Origin: Mycolicibacterium sphagni
GTDB lineage: Bacteria > Actinomycetota > Actinomycetes > Mycobacteriales > Mycobacteriaceae
Direction: 5' to 3'
Assembly: GCF_002250655.1 (NCBI RefSeq)
Contig: NZ_NOZR01000028.1
Coordinates: 20,837-84,836 of the forward strand
DNA: 64,000 nucleotides
The stretch's first letter is position 1. Each line of letters begins with the position of its first letter. The notes beneath the pieces are model-generated. The model was not told the DNA's origin, searched no databases, and was given only the letters and a program-made list of their open reading frames with translations. Below, piece after piece: positions 55,427-64,000 of this stretch. Position numbers and translations under genes: made by a program.

Positions 55427-55975
55427 ATGGCGGAACGGGTGCGGGCCGATGCCCTGCGCAACCGCGAGCGACTGCTCGAGGCCGCCACCGCGGCGTTCGC
55501 GTCCGGCGATGACCAGGTCACACTGGAGGCGATCGCCCGCGACGCGGGGGTGGGCATCGGCACGCTATATCGCCATTTCCCCAGCCGGGAGGCCCTCACC
55601 GAGGCGGTGTACCGCACCGAATTGGCCGAGGTCGCGGCCTCGGCCGCGCAGCTGGCCGAGCAGCACTCGCCGGCGATCGCCCTGCGTCGGTGGATGGACC
55701 GCTACGCCGAATTCGTCGCCGCCAAGCGGGGTATGGCCGAGTCGCTGCGGGTGATGCTGGAATCCGGTGCCGTGGTGCGGTCGGACACCCGAGCCAGCAT
55801 CGTCGGGGCCGTGGACCTGCTACTGAAGGCGGGTGCGGCCGATGGCAGCCTGCGCGCTGACGTGCAGGCCGACGACGTGGTGTCCAGCCTGTTGGGGATC
55901 TTCTTGACGAGTGGATCAAGCGAGCAGGCCCAGCGAATGCTGGACCTTCTCGCGGCTGGGGTAGCGGCCCGTTAG
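55427..55975 (+). CDS. TetR-family regulator
   Basis: 182 residues. N-terminal helix-turn-helix DALRNRERLLEAATAAFASG and VTLEAIARDAGVGIGTLYRHF, C-terminal helical ligand domain. The gene lies divergent to the aldo-keto reductase and 10 bases before rpiB on the same strand. Likely represses itself and the reductase through the palindromes upstream. Confidence 0.92.
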   Translation: MAERVRADALRNRERLLEAATAAFASGDDQVTLEAIARDAGVGIGTLYRHFPSREALTEAVYRTELAEVAASAAQLAEQHSPAIALRRWMDRYAEFVAAKRGMAESLRVMLESGAVVRSDTRASIVGAVDLLLKAGAADGSLRADVQADDVVSSLLGIFLTSGSSEQAQRMLDLLAAGVAAR

Positions 55976-55985
55976 GGTTACCGCC

Positions 55986-56465
<480 letters not shown>

Positions 56466-56468
56466 GCC

Positions 56469-57260
56469 GTGCCGGAAGGCCACACTCTTCATCGGCTGGC
56501 TCGGCTGCATCAGCGGCGCTTCGCCGGCGCGCCGGTGGCGGTGTCGAGCCCGCAGGGCCGGTTCACCGACGCGGCGATCCTCAACGGCCGGCTCTTCACC
56601 CGCGCCTCGGTCTGGGGCAAGCACCTGTTCCACCACTACGACGGCGGCCCGATCGTGCACATCCACCTCGGGCTGTACGGCACGTTCACCGAGGCGCCCG
56701 TCCCGATGCCGCTGCCCGTCGGGCAGGTGCGGATGCGCGTCGTTGGCGCCGAGTACGGCACCGACCTGCGCGGCCCGACGGCCTGTGACGTGCTCGACGA
56801 AGCGCAGGTGTCGGCGATCGTGGCTCGGCTGGGTCCAGACCCGCTGCGCAAGGATGCCGACCCGTCACTGCCGTGGGCGCGAATCTCCAAGTCCCGCAAG
56901 CCTATCGGCGCGCTGCTGATGGACCAGAGTGTGATCGCCGGGGTAGGCAACGTGTACCGCAGCGAGCTGCTGTTCCGTCACCACATCGACCCGTACCGGC
57001 TGGGCCGCGACGTCAGTGAGATCGAATTCGCCGACGCCTGGACCGATCTGGTCGCGCTGATGAAGATCGGTGTGCGCAAGGGCAAGATCGTGGTGGTGGC
57101 GCCCGAGTACGACCACGGCGCACCGTCGTACGCGCCGAACCGCCCGCGCACCTATGTCTACCGGCGCGCCGGCGAGCCGTGCCGGGTGTGCAGCACCCCG
57201 ATTCTCACCGCCGTCATGGAGGGCCGCAACGTGTTCTGGTGCCCCACCTGCCAGGTGTGA
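56469..57260 (+). CDS. nei1: Formamidopyrimidine/endonuclease VIII-type DNA glycosylase
   Basis: 263 residues, GTG start giving PEGHTLHRLA; the mature N-terminal Pro2 and Glu3 are the catalytic residues of Fpg/Nei enzymes. The H2TH region is ALLMDQSVIAGVGNVYRSELLF. The closing zinc finger is intact (PCRVCSTPIL...NVFWCPTCQ, four Cys). Excises oxidised bases. Corresponds to Rv2464c (Nei1). Confidence 0.94.
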   Translation: MPEGHTLHRLARLHQRRFAGAPVAVSSPQGRFTDAAILNGRLFTRASVWGKHLFHHYDGGPIVHIHLGLYGTFTEAPVPMPLPVGQVRMRVVGAEYGTDLRGPTACDVLDEAQVSAIVARLGPDPLRKDADPSLPWARISKSRKPIGALLMDQSVIAGVGNVYRSELLFRHHIDPYRLGRDVSEIEFADAWTDLVALMKIGVRKGKIVVVAPEYDHGAPSYAPNRPRTYVYRRAGEPCRVCSTPILTAVMEGRNVFWCPTCQV

Positions 57261-57447
57261 GCACGCTCAGGAATCGGAAACACCGCGCCCACTTACTTGC
57301 CCAAGGCTTTTGTGCCGCACCCGCCGGGGCTGACATAGTCGGCAGTCATCGGCAATGTGGTCGCGGGCGCAGAGATCGACGCCTCCGCCAAGATTGAGGC
57401 GCTCAGTGTGCCCTAGGAAGTTGATTAGCGGTCACGCTAACGGCGGT
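57261..57447. other. Short intergenic stretch after nei
   Basis: No convincing coding or RNA signal. Confidence 0.4.
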
Positions 57448-57678
57448 ATGCGCCTGCCCCTCAGAGTGTTGCCGCTAGTCGACGAACTGCAGTGGAAAGT
57501 TACGCGGCGCCAGTGCAACGTGTTTCATGTCGACGGCCGTCGCATTGGTGTGGTCGCACCGCGCTGGTGGAGTTTTGCGTTCACCGGCCCTTTGGAATGG
57601 CTGAAGAACGACCTGTTCGGTTTTGACGGTGGGCGGCCCTGCGTAGTCGGGGGAGGAGGTGGTGTGCGGTGTCGGTGA
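57448..57678 (+). CDS. Possible 76-residue protein
   Basis: An ATG frame whose middle reads like real protein (WKVTRRQCNVFHVDGRRIGV, WWSFAFTGPLEWLKNDLFGF). No clear ribosome site and no known family. May be a remnant of a longer gene, as this part of the window is decayed. Confidence 0.3.
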   Translation: MRLPLRVLPLVDELQWKVTRRQCNVFHVDGRRIGVVAPRWWSFAFTGPLEWLKNDLFGFDGGRPCVVGGGGGVRCR

Positions 57679-58091
57679 AGGTTCGATGGCCGGTTTCGAC
57701 TGCGCGTAGATAGTCCGTGAGAGTTGCATCGAGCCACCTCAACGCCCTCACGGTTGAACCTGCCCGCTGCAAAATTGTCGGCGACCCGTCAAACAGCTTG
57801 TGGTAAAGGATATCTCGTCAATTACCGGTAACCCGCCGTATTCGATTCCGCCGTATTCCTCTGACGTGGAGCTTGGTTCGGGGGATGACGGTAGGGGACA
57901 GGCTCTACCGGCCGGCAGTGCTGCAGCTCTCGTCCTGTTCCGTGGTGATTTACGACGTGCTCGGGGCGACGTACGCTCAGACGCGGCGGATCGCGGCGGC
58001 GATCTGTAGTTGGGATCGGTAGCGGCCTGGCCCTTGTGTACTTGCTACGACGACGCCGTTCGGAGCGGCGGTGCATAGAAAGAACATCACC
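57679..58091. other. Gene-free stretch
   Basis: No gene I can support. A minus-strand frame (57581-57772) has a short protein-like run (LRWLDATLTDYLRAVETGH) without a usable context, possibly a fragment. Confidence 0.35.
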
Positions 58092-58430
58092 ATGAAGACC
58101 CATCGGACTATAACTGCGGCACTGCTAGCGGGCGCCGTCGTTGCAGCAGCAGGATCGGGGCTGGGTGCGGGTATCGCTCAGGCCAGCTCCGGAGACTTAC
58201 GTTGGTGCCCAGGGGACCCTCCGCCGAAGGCACTACAGCAGATGCCAGACGGCAGCACGATAGTGATTGCCGTCAACCCAGCTTGGGACACGAATGTCTG
58301 CCACGACTACGTCATGAGAGAAGGCCAGGTTGGGGAAGGACTCTCTTGTCCGCTGCCCCAATTCCAGTGGGCCCAGTGTCCACCAGGCAGGACCCCTGCC
58401 GCGCTCATACCGCTCGTGCCCAATAGATAG
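58092..58430 (+). CDS. Small secreted protein, mycobacterial type
   Basis: 112 residues from ATG 58092 (MKTHRTITAALLAG). Clear signal peptide ending near GIAQA, then a short mature protein with four Cys: WCPGDPPPKALQQMP, WDTNVCHDYVM and CPLPQFQWAQCPPG. The WCPGDP...WDTNVCHDY pattern recurs among small exported mycobacterial proteins of unknown function. Confidence 0.75.
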   Translation: MKTHRTITAALLAGAVVAAAGSGLGAGIAQASSGDLRWCPGDPPPKALQQMPDGSTIVIAVNPAWDTNVCHDYVMREGQVGEGLSCPLPQFQWAQCPPGRTPAALIPLVPNR

Positions 58431-58464
58431 TCAATTCAGGCTTTTGCGGACGCCGGCCAGGTGG

Positions 58465-58719
58465 TCATCGCGTTCCTACATCTCGCCAATGGCAATGCAG
58501 GCCAGCGGTTTTGCTCCGCGGGCGTGGTTGCGGCTGTCCGGCCTCAGTCTTGTTGTCATCGGCGAGCTGGGACGATGCCAACTCAACTGAGACGCTGGCT
58601 CCGACGATCGTCTCAGTGATGTCGGCATTTCCGCGGCGGTTGGCGTACTGGAACAGCAGGTACGGCAGAATCTTTGCAGAGATGGCCTCTCCGGCTGTCA
58701 GTTTGTGTAGTCCCGTCAC
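58465..58719 (-). pseudogene. Possible fragment with a relaxase-like N-terminus
   Basis: Starts MTGLHKLTAGE, resembling the first residues of TrwC/TraA relaxases (xxLHKLTAGDG...), but diverges at once and the His cluster of a relaxase is absent. Seven matching residues are weak evidence; it could be chance. Confidence 0.15.
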
Positions 58720-59209
58720 GGTCTGACGCTAGGGACGCGAGGGCTGGCCAGCCCCACCGCAAATGACTGATACCAAACGTGACCTGCCTCCAAGAGTTGT
58801 GACGGGACACTGTTGGCCGTTTTGAGGGGGTCGAGGCGCCGGTGATGTCGGCGGGCCGTCGCCGTGAAATGAGGAAGGGTTCGCCGAGTGGTTGGGTTCT
58901 GGCGGGAACCACAGGAGACAACCTAGCGTGGGCCGCGGTGAGGCAGCTTGGGCGGCGGCCCGGCGCGCCTCTGTCCACCAGCATGGGCCGAGTTTCTTTG
59001 CGCCGGGCCGCATGAAGGTTCGCACTTCAACCGGTGCAGTGGCCGTCCGCCGGCTGCGTCGAAGGCGCGGTGAGTTGAACACCCGACTAAAAGAAGCCCA
59101 GTCGCGAAGCGTTGTAACAGTGTGAAAAATCCGGCGCTGCATGACCAATCATCGAGCGACAATCCGGTGGCGCCTGGGGTGAGATCTTTGCCACCGACCT
59201 GCTGGATAC

Positions 59210-59380
59210 GTGATGCTGAAAATCGTTGGGCTGGAGGAGCATTTCGTTACGGCTCCCATCCTCGCCGGGTGGGAGGCCTGTACCCCCGGTGGCAAGATCC
59301 CTCTTTGGCGGCCTCGCGGGACGGGCCGAGTGGGCATCGACTGGCTGATCTCGGCGCGGACCGGTACGCAACCTCTCCGA
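59210..59380 (+). pseudogene. Amidohydrolase fragment, frameshifted
   Basis: ATG 59213 begins MLKIVGLEEHFVTAPILAGW, the N-terminus of amidohydrolase-2 family enzymes (LEEHFVT is diagnostic). About 40 codons later the family sequence continues in a different frame (HRLADLGADRYA), so at least one frameshift separates them, and nothing of the remaining ~250 residues is present. Confidence 0.55.
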
Positions 59381-59817
59381 CGTCGAACTCATCACCGCCG
59401 ACTACGTCACCTATTCGTGCAGCAGACCCGACTGTTGTTGGGATCGGTAGCGACTTGCATGGTTTGTACTTGCCGCCAACGACGCCAACCGAGGCGGCGC
59501 GACGTAAGGCGACACAACGTGGCTGCGACCCTGAACGAGATCATCGCTCGGATGCTGGTGTTTGGAGGCCTAAGTCTCGTTGGCGCTGGGCTCCTGTTGC
59601 TTATCCACCCCGCGCCTTGGAAAATGCCGACAATTCGCTGTGGACGACCGCCGGTCGGGCCGCCCAATTGCGTTAGATTCCAATTATTTTGGCGGCTTCG
59701 AGCGCTGTCTTCGGGATCGGTGGTGCGGGTCTGCGGCAAAGGGTGTTCGATAGCGGCCCGACAGTTTAAGGTGTGGTTCAAGACGACCGGGAATCGTCAC
59801 GAAGTGGGGGTCGGGTC

Positions 59818-61524
59818 ATGAGTCGCAAGAAAGCCGCAGACCGTGCCAAGGAAACCAAAGTCAGGACTAGCTGGCTCAGCGCCGGCGCGGTCACCCTCGG
59901 TGTCGGCGCAGCATTGGCCAGCGGATCGCCAGTAGCGCACGCAGATACCCCACACAGCGGGGCCTCCACGCCCTCAACCAGCGTCGGCCACGACACGGGC
60001 CCCGCCACCGGCGCCCAGACGGGCTATGCCTATCGCACGCATCCGCGCGTGGGGACGAGCGCCAAGCCGCAGACTGGCGTAACGATCCGTAGGGCGAGTT
60101 CCCTCGGGTCCACGGCGACTACTGGAACCGGTTCGGCCGCAGCGGTTGTCACGCCGACGCTGAAGACAAGCCCGTTGACGAACCCCAGCCCGCTCGTGCC
60201 GGACCAACCCCCGCTGGTGTCGGCGCTAGCACTCGTGCGGCGCGAAATCGGATACACGCTGTTCAACAAGCCGCCCACGGTGAGGCCAGAGGAAGTCAGC
60301 GAAAGCGCTACTGGAGTGATCATTGGTGACCTCCACGTCACCGACGCGACCGGCGCGCCAGTGACTTATACCGTGACCCAACGCCCGACCGAGGGCACCG
60401 TCGTGGTCAACCCGGACGGCAGTTACACCTATACCCCTAACCCCGACGCGAATGCCGCCGGCGCGGCTTCCGACCAATTCTCGGTCAGGGTCAACGACGG
60501 CGCCGCCGAGCGCCTTCCCGGAGTCGCCGGGCTGATTCAAAGTGCGTTCCACTCTGTCGCCCGCTGGATTGGCCTGGCGGGCGCGGACAGCAGTATCGTC
60601 GTCGTCCCGATCTCGCAACTTCCCGTCACTGTCGACCCCACTGTCACCAAGATCATCGCCGTCGGCAAGGGTCCGAACGGGGAAGCGTTGAGTCCCAATG
60701 GCAGTACTCTCTACGTCGCCAACGCCACCAGTAACACCGTGTCGGTGATCAACACCGCCACCGGCACCGTCACCAAGACCATCAACGTCGGGCAGGAACC
60801 CCTTGCAACAGCGGTCAGCCCCAACGGCGCCACGGTCTACGTCGCGAACGACAATAGCAATACGGTGTCGGTGATCAATACCGCCACCGGCACCGTCACC
60901 AAGACCATCACCGTCGGCAACAAACCCAGCGAGGTGGCGCTCAGCCCCAACGGCAGCACCCTCTACGTCGGCAACACCTACAGTGGCACGGTCTCGGTGA
61001 TTAATACCGCAACCAACACCGTCACCAAGACCATCACCGTCGGCGCGAGCCCGGCAGGCATGGCGATCAGCCCCAACGGCGGCACCGTCTACGTCGCCAA
61101 CTCCAATGGCGGCACGGTCTCGGTCATCAACACCGCAACCAACACCGTCACGGAGACCATCACCGTTGCCGACCCCCTCGGCGTGGCAGTCAGCCCCAAC
61201 GGCAAGTACATCTACGTCACCAATTACGACAACGGCGACACCGTGTCGGTGATCAGCGCCGCGACCAATACCATCACCGCCACCATTCCCCTCAACGGCA
61301 ACGCCGCGTTCCTGGTCGCGGTCAGCCCCGACAGCAGCACCATCTATGTCACCAGCCTGTATGGCAACGACACGATTTCGATGATCAACGCCGCAACCAA
61401 CACTGTCACCACCACCATCCCCGTCGGGGTGCTTCCCTACGAGGCGGCGATCAGCCCCGACGGAAGCACCGTCTACGTCACCAACGCCACCAGCAACACC
61501 GTGTCGGTGATCTCGGTCTTCTAG
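59818..61524 (+). CDS. Secreted seven-repeat beta-propeller protein
   Basis: 568 residues from ATG 59818 (MSRKKAADRAKETKVRTSW). A signal-like segment ends at PVAHAD, then a Ser/Thr/Ala-rich linker. Residues ~150-250 resemble a VCBS/cadherin-like domain (VTYTVTQRPTEGTVVVNPDG and SYTYTPNPDANAAG). The rest is seven ~42-residue YVTN repeats, each with SPNGxTxYVxN...TVSVINxATNTVTxTI. Seven repeats fit a closed seven-bladed propeller. Likely surface-exposed or secreted; the binding partner is unknown. The end of the last repeat is the C-terminus. Confidence 0.85.
   Translation: MSRKKAADRAKETKVRTSWLSAGAVTLGVGAALASGSPVAHADTPHSGASTPSTSVGHDTGPATGAQTGYAYRTHPRVGTSAKPQTGVTIRRASSLGSTATTGTGSAAAVVTPTLKTSPLTNPSPLVPDQPPLVSALALVRREIGYTLFNKPPTVRPEEVSESATGVIIGDLHVTDATGAPVTYTVTQRPTEGTVVVNPDGSYTYTPNPDANAAGAASDQFSVRVNDGAAERLPGVAGLIQSAFHSVARWIGLAGADSSIVVVPISQLPVTVDPTVTKIIAVGKGPNGEALSPNGSTLYVANATSNTVSVINTATGTVTKTINVGQEPLATAVSPNGATVYVANDNSNTVSVINTATGTVTKTITVGNKPSEVALSPNGSTLYVGNTYSGTVSVINTATNTVTKTITVGASPAGMAISPNGGTVYVANSNGGTVSVINTATNTVTETITVADPLGVAVSPNGKYIYVTNYDNGDTVSVISAATNTITATIPLNGNAAFLVAVSPDSSTIYVTSLYGNDTISMINAATNTVTTTIPVGVLPYEAAISPDGSTVYVTNATSNTVSVISVF
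60680..61524 (+). repeat. Tandem ~126-bp coding repeats
   Basis: The DNA encoding the YVTN blades is itself repetitive (for example recurring GTGTCGGTGATCAA and AACACCGTCACCAAGACCAT), seven units. Repeats 1-4 are the most alike, consistent with recent duplication of blades. Confidence 0.7.
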
Positions 61525-62185
61525 ACCAAGGGCAACGTCAGCCCGGAACGCTGGCCTTGACAGCCGCGTCCTGCCTCTGGACATCCCGGGGCGACTCATT
61601 GTTCGCGTGCTACTAATAATAGGAATAATCCATTGGGAGACGGACGATCTCGCGTTTTGCTTGACATAAGGTCTGCTATCGGTAAGCGCTTGCTGCGAAC
61701 CAGATGGCCATATTGCAGGCGACCCAATCTGATTCGAAATCGCTAGTCATTCGGTTGCGCGGCGGTTCCCATGATTGATGACGCCGCGAAGAGGTTGCGG
61801 CGTTCTTGAATAGGGCAAGCGGTGCCGCCAAATTGCCAAAGGACCAGCACCGCAGTCGATCGTGCTGCGTGCCGATGTTGGCCCTGTTAACGCGAACGAT
61901 GTTCCTTAATAATCGATTTCAACACGAAGACAGCTGCTCATCTCTCATTGGGTCCTAGCGCCGGCGATTGGTTCGGCGTTGGTGCCAGCACGTGATGGTG
62001 ATGGGCCGACGCACCGGGGTTCAGCTCGGGACCGCCGCGCGACTCAATGGTTGCGAGCCGCGGGAGCAACCGTGGGCTTCGTTGACGACGAGATGCCCAC
62101 CTAAAGAGGCCCCCGCCGATCTGCTGGCTCACGCCAGTCACAACCGCATAGGGCGGACTTGTCGCACGAGCGGGACAATCGTGGG
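61525..62185. other. Gene-free stretch
   Basis: About 660 bases, partly AT-rich near 61610-61690. I see no protein-like frame, RNA or repeat worth calling. Confidence 0.5.
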
Positions 62186-63874
62186 GTGGAACTGATTCTC
62201 GTGGTCGTCGGCGCCATCGTTGTCGCGGCGTTGGCCAACCGGCGTGGCCTCGAACCCGCCTTGATGATCGTCGTCGTCGGCATCGGGGCGTCGTTCCTGC
62301 CGGGATTCACCGCACCTGAACTCGACTCGCATGTCCTGTTGACCGTGGTGTTACCGCCGCTGCTGTACTCCGCGGCGCTGGATTTCTCGTTCCCCACGTT
62401 CATGCGCAACATCAGGCCGATCCTCGGCCTCGGGGTGGGTTTGGTGGTGGTCACCGCCATCGCTGTCGCGGCGGTTTCCGCGTGGCTGTCGGTGGTGCCA
62501 CTGGCCTTCGGCACCGCACTGATCCTCGGTGCCATCGTCGCGCCACCTGATGCCGTCACCGCCGTCGCCGTCGGTCGCAAACTAGGTCTGCCCAAGCGGG
62601 TGATGGCGATCCTGACCGGCGAAAGCCTGATCAACGACGCCGCGGCACTCGCGCTGTTCTCCATCGCGGTCGCGCAGGTCGCCGGCACCCACACCTTCAT
62701 CGAGAACCCGCTGCTGCTGTTCGGCTACAGCGCGATCCTCGGACCGGCGGTCGGCGTCGCGCTCGGCTACGTGACGCTCTGGATCCGTAACCGGCTGAAC
62801 AATGCGAGCCTGGAGACCATCCAGGGTTTGGTGGTGCCGTTCGCCGCATACATCGCCGCGGAGCGGTTCCACGCATCGGGAGTACTGGCGGTGGTGGCCG
62901 CCGGGTTTGTCGTCGGCACCGGAACGCTGAGCGCCGGCTATCAGACCCGACTGCAGGAACGCTACGTGTGGCACTCCGTCGACGTGCTGCTGGAAGCGTT
63001 CGTGTTCGCCTACATCGGTCTGCATCTGAGATTCGTCCTGGAAGACCTGCGCGAGGCTCACGAGTCCCTGCTGGAAGTCGGGGTCGCCTCGGCGGTGGTG
63101 TTGGTGATCGTGCTGGCGATCCGGCCACTGGCGATATTTGTGATGTTCGGTCGCGGCGTCCTGTTCCGGCACGTCGACCGCACACTGAGCGTGCCCAAGC
63201 CCGAAAGTGGCGGCCGGGGAGCACTCGGCGTCCGGCAACGACGTCCAAAAGGCAAGTGGCGAGCCATGATCGACCACACGTCGTTGACGTGGCAGGAAAA
63301 CGTGGTGGTGTCCTGGACGGGCATGCGCGGTGTGGTGACGCTGGCCGCCGCGGCCGGTATCCCGCTGACCACGGCCAGCGGCGAGCCATTCCCCGAACGC
63401 GCCACCATCCAGGCGATCGCCTTCGTCGTGGCAGTCGGCACGTTGCTGCTGCAGGGGTGGACCCTGCCGCCGCTGATTCGCCGGTTGAAGCTGTCGTCGC
63501 AGGAGGATGACCGCGCGTACGACAGGGAGGAAACGTTCAAAGCCGAGGGCACCGTCCACAATGCGGCCGACGAGGTCCTTGCCTACTTCGAGGCCAACCC
63601 ACCGAACGGGCTCGAACCGCAGGTGCTGCACGACATCCGCAACTGGATCGCGCGGCACTCCAAGGACGCCGACGAGATGCCGGATCCCGACGAGCATGAC
63701 CTGCGGGCGGAAGTGTTCTCGACGCTGTATCGGGAGGTACTGGCGGCCCAGCGCGCCGCGCTGATCCGGGAACGCGACTCCGGCCGTATCGACGACGAGG
63801 CCGTACGCGCCATGCTCGGGCGTCTCGATCTACAGGAGGCCAGTGTGACGGCCCGGATGGACAGCCGGCTTTAG
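62186..63874 (+). CDS. CPA1-family Na+/H+ antiporter
   Basis: 562 residues from GTG 62186 (VELILVVVGAIVVAAL). About twelve helices with the CPA1 core LGAIVAPPDAVTAVAVGRKL and ESLINDAAALALFSI (the ND ion-binding pair), then LVVPFAAYIAAERFHASGVL and WTGMRGVVTLAAAAGIPL. The soluble tail of ~140 residues is acidic and helical. Exchanges Na+ (or K+) for H+. Similar to mycobacterial YjcE (Rv2287). Confidence 0.92.
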   Translation: MELILVVVGAIVVAALANRRGLEPALMIVVVGIGASFLPGFTAPELDSHVLLTVVLPPLLYSAALDFSFPTFMRNIRPILGLGVGLVVVTAIAVAAVSAWLSVVPLAFGTALILGAIVAPPDAVTAVAVGRKLGLPKRVMAILTGESLINDAAALALFSIAVAQVAGTHTFIENPLLLFGYSAILGPAVGVALGYVTLWIRNRLNNASLETIQGLVVPFAAYIAAERFHASGVLAVVAAGFVVGTGTLSAGYQTRLQERYVWHSVDVLLEAFVFAYIGLHLRFVLEDLREAHESLLEVGVASAVVLVIVLAIRPLAIFVMFGRGVLFRHVDRTLSVPKPESGGRGALGVRQRRPKGKWRAMIDHTSLTWQENVVVSWTGMRGVVTLAAAAGIPLTTASGEPFPERATIQAIAFVVAVGTLLLQGWTLPPLIRRLKLSSQEDDRAYDREETFKAEGTVHNAADEVLAYFEANPPNGLEPQVLHDIRNWIARHSKDADEMPDPDEHDLRAEVFSTLYREVLAAQRAALIRERDSGRIDDEAVRAMLGRLDLQEASVTARMDSRL

Positions 63875-63908
63875 TTCCCGGGTCGCTTCGCTCCTGCCTG
63901 CCGGATCT

Positions 63909-64000
63909 CTAGAAGTCGCCGAACCCGCCGCCGAAATCGCCGCCGCCGAAATCGCCGCCGCCGAAGTCGCCGCCGCCCCAGCCGCCGCTGTCACCGAGGC
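63909..64000 (-). CDS. Gly-rich C-terminal tail of an unfinished gene
   Basis: The last 30 codons of a minus-strand gene that continues beyond the window: three GGGDF units and a final FGDF before TAG. Such Gly/Phe/Asp tails end TPM-domain and related membrane-associated proteins, but the identity cannot be set from the tail. Confidence 0.6.
   Translation of the reverse strand, partial: LGDSGGWGGGDFGGGDFGGGDFGGGFGDF

Larger units (their letters stand above)
58431..59817. other. Decayed region
   Basis: About 1.4 kb with overlapping frames in all directions but no intact gene. Contains fragments that look like parts of a relaxase start (58465-58719, minus) and an amidohydrolase N-terminus (59210-59380, plus), listed separately. 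Confidence 0.5.

Noticed and set aside
58465..58719. Functional conjugative relaxase
   Set aside because: Only seven N-terminal residues resemble a relaxase; length and His motif are missing.
60680..61524. CRISPR-like tandem repetition
   Set aside because: Repeats are in-frame coding units of 126 bp with no spacers; they are beta-propeller blades.
60226..61599. 457-codon minus-strand frame with repeated GVGDVDGAAVGAD-like units
   Set aside because: The repeats are the antisense image of the YVTN propeller coding repeats.

Overview
The window is high-GC actinobacterial DNA from a mycobacterium, most likely an environmental Mycolicibacterium-type species. Three things point there. A block with the gene content and order of the M. 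tuberculosis Rv2484c-Rv2464c region runs through the right half: wax-ester synthase/DGAT, plsC, plsB2, a second SSB, ettA, giant NAD-glutamate dehydrogenase, thioesterase, DUF1345, aglA, glbO, HNH, DUF5130, pepN, the mycothiol-linked DsbA-like reductase, rpiB and nei. There is also a PecA-like aspartic protease and small secreted proteins of mycobacterial type. Correspondence to Rv numbers is from memory of gene order and protein sequence; no search was run.

Layout. 1-938: end of a carbamate kinase fused to an allophanate-hydrolase-type C-terminal domain. 941-2865: gene-poor, partly AT-rich stretch with a structured RNA that resembles the 6C motif and an orphan membrane protein. 2866-21613: accessory region apparently built by integration at the tRNA-Arg(UCU) gene at 21541-21613. 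Two degenerate copies of that tRNA's 3' end lie at 2866-2899 and 11241-11284, in the same orientation, and divide the region in two. The first half (2.9-11.2 kb) is a metal module: nickel/cobalt permease, ArsR regulator, Mn-type superoxide dismutase, FhuF-like reductase, CbtAB cobalt transporter behind a cobalamin riboswitch, a tiny desulforedoxin-like protein, a CopC/YcnI/CopC copper operon and an aspartic protease. The second half (11.2-21.5 kb) holds a RelBE toxin-antitoxin pair, a Fic protein, a MoxR/DUF58 operon and an operon of two ABC1/AarF kinases flanking a cytochrome P450 under a divergent TetR regulator. No integrase is visible in either half.

21.7-28 kb: LipC-like esterase, SDR, two divergent paralogous small membrane proteins and a large PLP amino-acid decarboxylase. 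28-35.4 kb: a glycerolipid operon (DGAT, PlsC, PlsB2) with translationally coupled joints, then a CopD/CtaG copper-cytochrome oxidase protein. 35.5-51.6 kb: the conserved block from SSB to the Rv2466c-like reductase, the latter behind a good SigH-type promoter.

Inserted between the Rv2466c-like gene and rpiB is an overlapping three-gene operon (51.65-54.46 kb): an NCS1 nucleobase permease, a yeast-type cytosine deaminase and an isopenicillin-N-synthase-like non-haem iron oxygenase. Beside it lie an aldo-keto reductase and a TetR gene with twin palindromic operators. The operon looks like a pyrimidine-base salvage/oxidation pathway, possibly acting on 5-methylcytosine or thymine, and with the tRNA-bounded region it is the most interesting content here.

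57.3-62.2 kb is decayed sequence with scattered small genes, a broken amidohydrolase and a secreted seven-repeat beta-propeller protein. The window ends with a CPA1 Na+/H+ antiporter and the Gly-rich tail of an incomplete gene.
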